Positions 1 through 6,871 of a stretch of DNA of 7,026 nt are shown piece after piece. The notes below the pieces were generated by a model. That model ran no database searches. It saw only the letters and a program-made list of their open reading frames with translations, and was not told the DNA's origin. This DNA is from Gammaproteobacteria bacterium (GTDB taxonomy: Bacteria; Pseudomonadota; Gammaproteobacteria; Pseudomonadales; Pseudomonadaceae), in contig JAAZCO010000337.1 in assembly GCA_012513235.1 (NCBI GenBank), positions 1 through 7,026 on the forward strand, given 5' to 3'. The position numbers were made by a program, and so were the translations under genes. Positions within the stretch are counted from its first letter, which is position 1; the number at the start of each line of letters is the position of its first letter.

Positions 1-178
1 CGCTTTGTAGAATTTGCTCTGTACGCTCACCCGCCTGTGGTGCCTGAGAATAATTTACAACAGGTAATAAAGCCCAGCGTGCCTGTCGCTCAAATGTTGC
101 ATCTTTATTTGTTGTACTCACACTGCAAGCGCTGAGTAGTGTGCTGAGTACAAGAGTAGCCAAGATATGAATACGCAT
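1..178 (-). CDS. pelC: PelC, outer-membrane lipoprotein of Pel export (5' part, cut by window edge)
   Basis: In the Pel family this small lipoprotein (about 170 residues in P. aeruginosa) forms a ring on the periplasmic face of the outer membrane. The ring guides the cationic Pel polymer into the PelB porin. Only the first 59 codons are in the window. They start MRIHILATLVL and reach a lipobox LLSAC with the lipidated cysteine at residue 18. Serine at +2 carries no inner-membrane retention signal, so outer-membrane sorting is expected. The mature part contains the stretch RWALLPVVNYS followed by PQAGERTEQIL, which resembles the start of known PelC as I remember it. The ATG is supported by AAAGGA 9 nt upstream. 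The gene follows pelB after 25 bp, as in the canonical order pelA-pelB-pelC. No frameshift is visible. The identity rests on the N-terminus plus context, because the rest of the protein lies outside. Confidence 0.9.
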   Translation of the reverse strand, partial: MRIHILATLVLSTLLSACSVSTTNKDATFERQARWALLPVVNYSQAPQAGERTEQILQS

Positions 179-187
179 ATTTTAATT

Positions 188-193
188 TCCTTT
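188..193 (-). promoter_or_regulatory. Ribosome binding site of pelC
   Basis: On the minus strand AAAGGA sits 9 nt before the pelC ATG (176-178), in an A+T-rich 25-bp gap after the pelB stop. It fixes the pelC start. The gap is too short for a terminator and shows no hairpin, so pelC is expected to be co-transcribed with pelB. Confidence 0.7.
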
Positions 194-203
194 ATTTATA
201 TAT

Positions 204-3200
204 TTAACGTCCAAAGCGTAAGCTATAACTTACACCCAGCGTTCCACCTGGTTTATTTTCAAACTGATTTTTTGGTGCTGACTGATAGCCCACATTCAAA
301 GCGAGTTCATCATCACCAAAAACTTCGGTTCCTATACCTGCAGAGACTGCATATGTAATTTTTTTATCAGGCCATTGATGACCCACAACAGCATCAATCA
401 TCCATGAGTATTGCGGCACGGTACGATTTAAAGCACCAGGAATACCACGCTGTAAACTGGTGCCGATGTATGCATATTTATATTTATCTACCAGTAACGA
501 ATTGGTATTTAAAGGCTGATTATCGACTGGATAAAGAGGAAGTTTTTTAAGATTTTTTTCACTTAAATTATTTGATTGATAGTCAAATCCAGCTTTGGCA
601 ATCCATGTTGGGTTCTCAAAGAAAATCATATGAGACAGTTGCAATTCAAAGCTTTTACCACTGGCAACTTTTTCGTTGTAACGTGTTTCATACTCCGATT
701 TTTCAATACCCCAAGACAGCGTGTCACGCGTGGTCAGTTGCTGTGAGCCACGCAGCCATAAGCTGCTTTTCTGGCCTGCTGCGAACATGAGGCCTGAGGC
801 ATCTGTGCGGTTTTTCCAGTTGTAGCCCAAGCTTAAATTGCTCTTTTGCGTCAGGTGCCAGTTGCGAGCGATAGCCGCTCCCGTGCGTGACTTTAGATCT
901 GATTGGCTATGATTAATGCTCAGGTCTAAGCTGCCGTTATGTAACTGACGATTGAGCGCAAAGCGCACGTATTCCTCTTTAGAAAAATCAAAAGTCTTGG
1001 ACTCTGTAATCTTAAGTGTGCCTTTATCCGCATCAACACGTGCGTACCACAGATCATCTAAGACTCGAGCAACGGTCAGTTGCACTCCACTGTAAGTCAG
1101 TCCACCAAAATCACGCTGCTGAAATGCAACCGCCGCACCTTGTGGATACATTTTCAGCTCTTCTAGTGCTTGATTACGCAACTGCTGTCGGCTGCCAGTT
1201 AAGTGCTCATCACCCAACTCTGAAAGAGCTAAAGCACCACCTTGATGTCGGCTACCTAATACTTTTAACGCCGCCACTTGCTGCTCTTTAGGTATACGCT
1301 GACTGACCAGTAAGCGCTGAATTTCACCTAAGTTCAAAGTACGTAGCGCTTCTTCTATCTGCTCGAATTCACTGACCACCAAATTATTGTCTTTAGCCCA
1401 GATTAACCAAGCAGTCTTTTGCTGATCTTGTTCGGGCTGGCTTAACAACACTAACTGCTGTTCAAGCCAGAGTTGCAACATACTGGGCGTGCCATCTTGC
1501 CAAGCCAAAACTTGGGCATTGGCATTTTTTTGTCCGTAATTTGCCGCTAAAAGATTCAGCCAAGTGCGATAACTTGCCTCAGATGCACCATTTAATAACG
1601 GAGTATTGAGCAAGGATCGGCGTAAGACCAAGGCCGCATCAAAATATTCAGCGCTGTCTAAGGCATCAGCAAAAGCCGCTTGTACTAACCAATCAGAAGG
1701 ATTGAGATTAATGTAACGTTGGTACCATGCAATCGCAGCATTAGTTTGGTTAAGCATTTGATTCGCAGCGGCAAAAGCCAACCAGAGCGTGCTGCTGTTA
1801 TCAGCCAGCACCTGCCATTGAACCAACAACGGTTTCAGTAACTCACGCTGACCTGTACTCACATACAGCCACAATAGACGCTCACGAAAGATATTTTCTA
1901 GTGGGTACAACTCAATGGCTTGCAAAAAGACACTTTCAGCTACTGAATACTGAAGGTTGCGTTCAGCAATACTGGCTTGTGCAAATAAAATCGGGACGGA
2001 TTGCGCCATCTGGCTATTAGCAAGGTTGGTATCCACTAAGTCCTGCAGAAAACCCCACTTGTTAAGCTCAATGGCCAGGTACACGGCAGTCATTAAATCT
2101 TGTTCTTGGCGCTCTTTTTTCCAGCGTTGCGAAATTAAAGCAAACACTTTCTCTGGGCTTTTTGTCCTCAATAAGCCAATTAACTGATCAACTTCAAAAC
2201 GATAGAGTGTGATGTTTATATCTTCCATATGCTGGTACACCAGCAACAGTTGCTCATCATCTTCTAACACCCAAGCCGTTGAGGCCTTGAGATGCCAATA
2301 ACCAGGATCTGTGATTTTTGCATCATTACTCTGATTGAGTACTTGCCATGCAGCCTCTAAATTGGAGTCATATAAGTAGGATTCTGCCCAACGTATCAAC
2401 TCTTTTGGCTCTAACTCAAAGCGTTTAGCCATAGCGGACCACAGCTCAGATTCTTGAGTGTATTGCTCTCGGTTTTCTAAGCTGACCAGTAAGTAAGTCC
2501 AACCCAAGCGATGCTGAGGATACTTAGCAATATAATCCCTCAGCCATTGCTCGGACTGCTCGGGTGTTCCGCGTGACTCTTGCGAGTAGAAAAAAGCTTG
2601 TAACTCCAAGTCCGTTAATGGCACTTGTTCACTGGCAGACTTAAGCAGTGCAATACTGCGCTCAAAATCAAACAATTGAATCGATAAACGCCAAGCATGC
2701 TCAAAACGTTTAGCGTCGTATTTCAACTCAAGTGCTTTGATCCAGAGATCTAACGCCTCTGCAAAGGCATGATTCCACTCACCCAAACTGGCCATTTGCA
2801 AATACGCATCGACATCATCCGGCTGATGCTCCAGCAACCAGTGGCGCAACTCCCAAGCATGTTTAATATCACCCGCAGCAATACTCAGCTTCACATCATT
2901 GAGACGTGCCTCTAGATTTTCAGGATCTTGCGCGATTAACACGCGGTTAAAAGCGGCCGCTTGACGTAAATCTGCAGCCAATAAAGCGGTTGTGACCGCC
3001 TCAGCTAACTGCTCATTCGATAACATCTGATCTGACTGCTCAATCAATGTTTTTAAATATATGACGGCAGCAGCTGGAGCATTCGCCGCCAGATAGTCGG
3101 CCACCACCAGACGCTGGTAATCAATGCGCAAAGAGCCAGTGCTATTCTCAGCTAATACAGCATGCAACTCTGCTGCCTTATAGTGCTGATTACTGGCAAA

Positions 3201-3749
3201 ATACCACTGAGCCGCAAGACTTAAATAATTCAGTTGTTCTTGCGCTTCATGAGTATTCGCCAAACTCTCATAAACCAGCGCAGCCACCGGGGCAGCATCC
3301 AACTTCAGCGCTAAGTCAGCCAAGCCTTCTTGCTGCTTGGTATTTAAGACATCAAATTTCAGCTCGTTTAAACGCTGACGCAGCGGCACATATTGCGTAT
3401 CTAGGCTCAGCCCGAGAGCTGTCTGTGCATCCACTTTAAACTGATAGTACTTTTTCAGATCTGCATCAACACTCTGTAAAAGTGGCAAGTGATGTTGAGC
3501 TTTTTCAAAGCGTGCCAAACCTAAGTACAGATCAATGAGGCTTAAACGCAGCTTGTCATTACTCGGTGATTTTTTCAGCAGCAGTTCACTGTAAGTGGCA
3601 GAAATTTCATCCGGATGATCTGTATCTGGAGCAAACACTTGATCACTGCTGTGCAGTACGAACAACAGCGCCACTACAGCAGCTAACGCTACAAGCGCAG
3701 CTGCTGGAGTCACCAAGCGTTTCTTGTTATTGGCAGATAAGTTTGGCAT
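204..3749 (-). CDS. pelB: PelB, TPR scaffold and outer-membrane beta-barrel porin for Pel export
   Basis: PelB is the outer-membrane secretin-like porin of the Pel system. Its periplasmic TPR superhelix binds PelA, and its C-terminal barrel lets the polymer out. This protein has 1181 residues, close to the 1193 I recall for P. aeruginosa. Residues 1-12 are polar and basic (NNKKR), followed by one hydrophobic helix at about 15-33 (PAAALVALAAVVALLFVLH) that anchors or exports it. Residues of about 45-830 are helical repeats of TPR type, clearest at 263-322, 600-645 and 671-714. From about 870 to the end the pattern changes to alternating polar and hydrophobic strands with many Y, W and G (for example LWLRGSQQL, LGYNWKNRT, LGVSYSLRF), as in a porin barrel. 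I see no cysteine anywhere. The start overlaps the end of pelA by 23 bp. The next in-frame Met is far downstream, so this ATG is preferred although its ribosome site is closely spaced. The chain ends FGR rather than in the terminal aromatic typical of barrels. Confidence 0.95.
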   Translation of the reverse strand: MPNLSANNKKRLVTPAAALVALAAVVALLFVLHSSDQVFAPDTDHPDEISATYSELLLKKSPSNDKLRLSLIDLYLGLARFEKAQHHLPLLQSVDADLKKYYQFKVDAQTALGLSLDTQYVPLRQRLNELKFDVLNTKQQEGLADLALKLDAAPVAALVYESLANTHEAQEQLNYLSLAAQWYFASNQHYKAAELHAVLAENSTGSLRIDYQRLVVADYLAANAPAAAVIYLKTLIEQSDQMLSNEQLAEAVTTALLAADLRQAAAFNRVLIAQDPENLEARLNDVKLSIAAGDIKHAWELRHWLLEHQPDDVDAYLQMASLGEWNHAFAEALDLWIKALELKYDAKRFEHAWRLSIQLFDFERSIALLKSASEQVPLTDLELQAFFYSQESRGTPEQSEQWLRDYIAKYPQHRLGWTYLLVSLENREQYTQESELWSAMAKRFELEPKELIRWAESYLYDSNLEAAWQVLNQSNDAKITDPGYWHLKASTAWVLEDDEQLLLVYQHMEDINITLYRFEVDQLIGLLRTKSPEKVFALISQRWKKERQEQDLMTAVYLAIELNKWGFLQDLVDTNLANSQMAQSVPILFAQASIAERNLQYSVAESVFLQAIELYPLENIFRERLLWLYVSTGQRELLKPLLVQWQVLADNSSTLWLAFAAANQMLNQTNAAIAWYQRYINLNPSDWLVQAAFADALDSAEYFDAALVLRRSLLNTPLLNGASEASYRTWLNLLAANYGQKNANAQVLAWQDGTPSMLQLWLEQQLVLLSQPEQDQQKTAWLIWAKDNNLVVSEFEQIEEALRTLNLGEIQRLLVSQRIPKEQQVAALKVLGSRHQGGALALSELGDEHLTGSRQQLRNQALEELKMYPQGAAVAFQQRDFGGLTYSGVQLTVARVLDDLWYARVDADKGTLKITESKTFDFSKEEYVRFALNRQLHNGSLDLSINHSQSDLKSRTGAAIARNWHLTQKSNLSLGYNWKNRTDASGLMFAAGQKSSLWLRGSQQLTTRDTLSWGIEKSEYETRYNEKVASGKSFELQLSHMIFFENPTWIAKAGFDYQSNNLSEKNLKKLPLYPVDNQPLNTNSLLVDKYKYAYIGTSLQRGIPGALNRTVPQYSWMIDAVVGHQWPDKKITYAVSAGIGTEVFGDDELALNVGYQSAPKNQFENKPGGTLGVSYSLRFGR

Positions 3750-3758
3750 TGCTCACCC
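3727..3758 (-). promoter_or_regulatory. pelA-pelB overlap and pelB ribosome binding site
   Basis: The last codons of pelA overlap the first codons of pelB in a different frame (3727-3749). The best Shine-Dalgarno match for pelB, GGGTGAG at 3752-3758, lies within the pelA coding sequence and only 2 nt (4 nt from its GGGTG core) before the ATG. Such an arrangement usually means translational coupling, so PelA and PelB, which bind each other in the known system, would be made together. Coupling is inferred from layout only. Confidence 0.6.
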
Positions 3759-6537
3759 GCTTAAAAGGAAGATTAAATGTGGTTAAGTCACTTTTTCTCT
3801 GACCGGCATAACGCTTATCATTGAACTCAACATGACAATTATTTTGAGAGCGCACAGAGAAACTCAGCGTAAACTCACCCGCAAAGGAAAAATCTATGTT
3901 ATTAGCATCGTTGTAATGCCAAGCCAGCAACGGAATATTGGCTTGCTCAAGACTTGGAGCAGTATCGCGTTGTGCTTGTAAGTGTAAAACTGCTTGATCG
4001 CTGCTTAAGCTAATGTAGCGTCCCTGCTCTAAGTCACGCACACCAGCGACAGCTTGCGACCTAACCAAATCAGGCCAACCCATACTTGGATCAATACGTA
4101 CTGTTCTTAACTCATTCAGTCCTTTAATCTGCCAGCCACCATCACTTTTTTTCGCCAAACTGGCTTCGTGTAAACCCTTCAGTCGGGCAATGTAATCCGT
4201 AATCCATAGCGACATCGGCTCAGCATCCATCATGTATTTATAGATGGTATGCATCGTTTTGATCGAGGCTTGCTTAGTCCCAGAATAAAAATGGTAGTAC
4301 AAGTGCATGCCACGTAAACGACGCGGGCTATCGGTGAATTGATAAGTAAAAATCAGATCTCGAAAGCCATAAAAAGGCCCGTGCCACAAATTGGTATAGA
4401 CGTTTTCATTAATAATCGGCGCGTAATACTGCATACCGCCTGCAGTGGGTCGCAGTAATGGATATAGGCCACTGACTGAAGGGTTAGAAGGCTTCACGGC
4501 GGTCACTCCACCGTTAATATTCACCACACCTTTATCGTAAGCCAGCTTAAGTATTTCAGGACTTGGCAGAGCATCACCGGTCCAAAAAATAGCTTTGACT
4601 GGTTTGTCTGGCGTGGTTAAGCGTTCGTTAATATAGTCAATGGAACCCGTCACTTCTCGGTCGTAATCAACTACGTCATAACCAGGTATATCCATGTGAT
4701 AGCCATATTCAGGGTCAAAGTCTTCGTCTTTTTCCGCCAGTTCAGGACGCCAGAAAAAAGGATGGCTAAAGCTATGGCTCGCAACCTCTACGTTCTTTAA
4801 AGCAAAGATTTTTTGCGCAATTTTTTCTAAGGTGGGTGATATGTCCGGGTATTTACCTTTAGGACCGACTTCGCCTTCAATCACAGACACTGACGATAAC
4901 AATGGATACGGCTTGAGAAACAAGTCTAAAACAGACTGCCCAGCATAAGGTGTGCCTGGGATTTCAGCTTTTGATGGAAAACCGTCACCATCAATGTGTA
5001 CGGTGGCAATACGACGTCCATTTTCTGTTGTGCTATCTACTCGCGGAATAGACGGCAAACGTAGCGTCTGCTCAAGGAAGGTAAAAGGATCCAGAATCCA
5101 GCGCGTATGATCAATAGTACGCACTCGCACATAAGGGTCGAAAACATAACCACCCCAAGGCGCTAATACCGCAGGATGATAAATCTTCCCATTGGTATCG
5201 GATAACTGCAGCAATACTTTGTTATTTTCATCAAAACTAAAAAGCGGGTGTAAATCACGTCCAAGAGCACGTAATGGCGCTTCAAAATGTCCTAGGAATT
5301 GACCATCGTAATGATCAATAGTTATTTTTTCACCCGCAACAGCTGCTTTCTGACGCAGGCCCATACGTTCTAGTAAGGCAGCATTTTCAATCGGCATACT
5401 GCCGAAAAAAACCACAGGGACCTTTTCATCTAAGCGCTGATTAATCCACGCATAGAAAGCGCCACTATTAACCGGTGGACCACTGGTAATCCAGCTAATC
5501 ACACCAGCATAGAGCCCTGACATTGCGTGATCGGGCAGCGTCTGATCGACAGGAAAGTAATCAACCCGATACCCTAAATACTCAAGCAAGCCACCTAACG
5601 CAACATGCCCACCGGACGCAGTTAAATCACCTTCACGCGGATCATAAAGCACGGCTAAACGTCGCGGCTGCAATTCAATGCTACTGATACCTAAGGTGTC
5701 TAAATGCGGTGTGCCGACATATGGGATAAAGCCTTCTTTTTGTAGTTTCTTGACCAGCTTACGTGCTTCTTCGCGACGCTTGAGTGGCAAATACTCAATA
5801 GCAATCAGCGGAATGTTTTTTGCTTGCAACGGCTCAATATGCTGTTGTAGCCATTCGCGATCTTGCTCTTTCACCGGCACATAGCGGTTATTACTAGGAT
5901 CCCAGCCCGCATAAATAGACTCTATGGCAACAGCTGCTGGTTTTTCCGCGAGTTCATGCACCACCTCAAAGCCGCGATTAAAAACCAGCTTTAATTCTGG
6001 TGTACTGGTTTGCAGCTTAGTCAGAATCTGAATCAAGCCTTGACGTTGCTGCTCTTGCTGCTTAGGAGGTAAGAGTTGAAAGCTGTCTAAGGTGTCTAAA
6101 AACAAACCGTCATAGCCTTGCTCGTACAGAGTCTTTGCACGAGCCTCTAAATAATCCTGCCACTTTGCATCAGCAAGGTTCATCACATGGCTATCCCACG
6201 CATGATTCACAGTGTTACTGGTGCTATCACTTAAGCCTGCTTCTGCAAGAGCTTGCTTATTTCCATCGAACTCACCAACCGACAAATAAGCAAATAAGTA
6301 TGTGTTTTGCGCACGCAGAAAAGCGCGTGCAGACGCATCAAAATGAGCAGGCTCAAGCATTAAGTTATCAAATTGGGCCAATTCACTTAAAGGCGGATGA
6401 CTTGCATACCAAAACCCTACACTGCCCTGTAATGCTGACTTTTGTGCGGCATAAACTACATTTTGCGAGCAGAAAAAACTGACTAAAATGACAGAAAATA
6501 AGCGCAAAGAAGCCAAAAAAAATCCATTTTTTTTCAT
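3727..6537 (-). CDS. pelA: PelA, periplasmic Pel glycoside hydrolase and polysaccharide deacetylase
   Basis: PelA partly deacetylates the GalNAc-rich Pel polymer in the periplasm and can hydrolyse it. Both activities are known from P. aeruginosa PelA (about 948 residues; 936 here). Residues 1-30 form a Sec signal peptide with likely cleavage VYA|AQ. Residues of about 38-290 form a TIM-barrel hydrolase of the GH166/GH114-like type, with YLSVGEF (84-90), GLFLDTLDSF (D148, D151), FNRGFE and AIESIY. E206 matches the position of the P. aeruginosa catalytic E218. Residues 290-500 look like a Rossmann-like middle domain (RRLAVLYDPREG). Residues of about 505-790 are the deacetylase: HIDGDGF (D516, D518), the metal-binding pair SHSFSH (H588, H592) and a late HLYYHF (H749). 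D516, H588 and H592 keep the same offset of 12 from the D528, H600 and H604 that I recall, so both active sites look intact. The tail (about 800-936) looks like a beta-sandwich and holds the only mature cysteines, C901 and C935. The start has AAGAG 6 nt upstream. It is the first gene of the operon. Confidence 0.96.
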   Translation of the reverse strand: MKKNGFFLASLRLFSVILVSFFCSQNVVYAAQKSALQGSVGFWYASHPPLSELAQFDNLMLEPAHFDASARAFLRAQNTYLFAYLSVGEFDGNKQALAEAGLSDSTSNTVNHAWDSHVMNLADAKWQDYLEARAKTLYEQGYDGLFLDTLDSFQLLPPKQQEQQRQGLIQILTKLQTSTPELKLVFNRGFEVVHELAEKPAAVAIESIYAGWDPSNNRYVPVKEQDREWLQQHIEPLQAKNIPLIAIEYLPLKRREEARKLVKKLQKEGFIPYVGTPHLDTLGISSIELQPRRLAVLYDPREGDLTASGGHVALGGLLEYLGYRVDYFPVDQTLPDHAMSGLYAGVISWITSGPPVNSGAFYAWINQRLDEKVPVVFFGSMPIENAALLERMGLRQKAAVAGEKITIDHYDGQFLGHFEAPLRALGRDLHPLFSFDENNKVLLQLSDTNGKIYHPAVLAPWGGYVFDPYVRVRTIDHTRWILDPFTFLEQTLRLPSIPRVDSTTENGRRIATVHIDGDGFPSKAEIPGTPYAGQSVLDLFLKPYPLLSSVSVIEGEVGPKGKYPDISPTLEKIAQKIFALKNVEVASHSFSHPFFWRPELAEKDEDFDPEYGYHMDIPGYDVVDYDREVTGSIDYINERLTTPDKPVKAIFWTGDALPSPEILKLAYDKGVVNINGGVTAVKPSNPSVSGLYPLLRPTAGGMQYYAPIINENVYTNLWHGPFYGFRDLIFTYQFTDSPRRLRGMHLYYHFYSGTKQASIKTMHTIYKYMMDAEPMSLWITDYIARLKGLHEASLAKKSDGGWQIKGLNELRTVRIDPSMGWPDLVRSQAVAGVRDLEQGRYISLSSDQAVLHLQAQRDTAPSLEQANIPLLAWHYNDANNIDFSFAGEFTLSFSVRSQNNCHVEFNDKRYAGQRKSDLTTFNLPFKRVSNAKLICQ
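6515..6534. repeat. A8 and T8 mononucleotide tracts in the first codons of pelA
   Basis: On the plus strand A8 lies at 6515-6522 and T8 at 6527-6534, separated by TCCA. On the coding strand this is ATG followed by A8 (codons 2-4) and then T8 (codons 5-7), encoding MKKNGFF of the signal peptide. Both tracts are seen directly. They also form an inverted A8/T8 pair. Whether they vary in length is unknown; in the sequence given they leave the frame open. Confidence 0.6.
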
Positions 6538-6543
6538 AAAAAA

Positions 6544-6548
6544 CTCTT
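6544..6548 (-). promoter_or_regulatory. Ribosome binding site of pelA
   Basis: On the minus strand AAGAG lies 6 nt before the pelA ATG (6535-6537), followed by a T6 run. It is a moderate Shine-Dalgarno match. Together with the signal peptide that begins directly at MKKN it supports this start. Confidence 0.55.
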
Positions 6549-6773
6549 ATTGAGATATGCCCAATACAGTATTTGATTAAAGTAACTGCCTAGCTTTAAG
6601 TGCAGATCACTATGAGTTAACCATGCGTTATTTTCTCATGTAATAACATCAGCAAAGACTGCATCAGAATGGTTAAGCTGCTATTAAACTATAAAGCTTT
6701 AATGCATCCTTACCTAACAGCTTTAGTGCACCAAAACACGAAACTTATTTTTATTATTATCAGCAAGTGGCCT

Positions 6774-6804
6774 ATTGTAATTACACAAGCTTATATACTG
6801 TCAA
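6774..6804 (-). promoter_or_regulatory. Candidate sigma-70 promoter P2 of pelA
   Basis: On the minus strand there is a perfect -35 TTGACA (6799-6804) and a -10 TACAAT (6774-6779, 5 of 6). The spacer is 19 bp, longer than the ideal 17. Transcription would start near 6767 and give a leader of about 230 nt before the pelA ATG. The long spacer suggests a weak or activator-dependent promoter; this is inference. Confidence 0.45.
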
Positions 6805-6826
6805 CAATTATTTTATAAAATATAAT
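6798..6826 (+). promoter_or_regulatory. Possible divergent promoter
   Basis: On the plus strand a -35-like CTGTCA (6798-6803, 4 of 6) precedes a perfect -10 TATAAT (6821-6826) with a 17-bp spacer. No gene starts on this strand before the right edge of the window, so its target, if any, lies beyond position 7026. It overlaps both pelA promoter candidates, so the two directions would compete. The A+T-rich background makes this weak evidence. Confidence 0.2.
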
Positions 6827-6847
6827 TTATTGCTCTAGCATCGACAA
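6819..6847 (-). promoter_or_regulatory. Candidate sigma-70 promoter P1 of pelA
   Basis: On the minus strand a -35 TTGTCG (6842-6847, 4 of 6) is separated by exactly 17 bp from a -10 TATATT (6819-6824, 5 of 6). The start would be near 6812, with a leader of about 275 nt. It lies just upstream of the other candidate, so the two could act in tandem. The surrounding DNA is so A+T-rich that a chance match to the -10 is quite possible. Confidence 0.35.
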
Positions 6848-6851
6848 CTGA

Positions 6852-6871
6852 AAGCCGGTATTTACTGGCTT
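6852..6871. repeat. Inverted repeat / hairpin upstream of the pelA promoters
   Basis: The arms AAGCCGGTA (6852-6860) and TACTGGCTT (6863-6871) are separated by TT. As plus-strand RNA all nine positions pair, with one G-U; as minus-strand RNA there is one A-C mismatch. Neither side is followed by a run of T, so it is not a standard intrinsic terminator. It may be an operator or part of the end of a neighbouring transcript. Confidence 0.4.

Noticed and set aside
1016..1291. Plus-strand open frame of 91 codons opposite pelB, and several shorter ones along both genes
   Set aside because: All are antisense to strongly supported coding sequence, with biased composition (many H, C, L) typical of shadow frames.
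6135..6482. Plus-strand open frame of 115 codons opposite pelA
   Set aside because: It lies wholly inside pelA, has no ribosome site and its product resembles no known family; it is a shadow of the real frame.
6563..6573. Perfect inverted repeat AATACAGTATT close to pelA
   Set aside because: Only 5-bp arms in A+T-rich DNA; expected by chance and not at a clear promoter position.
6617..6664. Minus-strand 15-residue open frame in the pelA leader, starting MQSLL
   Set aside because: No Shine-Dalgarno sequence precedes it and nothing marks it as a leader peptide; length is within chance expectation.
6799..6812. FleQ box near the -35 of the pelA promoter
   Set aside because: Only the TTGAC half matches the consensus I recall; the other half does not, and the half-site is simply part of the -35 hexamer.
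6538..6870. c-di-GMP riboswitch in the pelA leader
   Set aside because: I looked for the conserved GEMM elements on the minus strand and did not find them; the leader is mostly low-complexity A+T.
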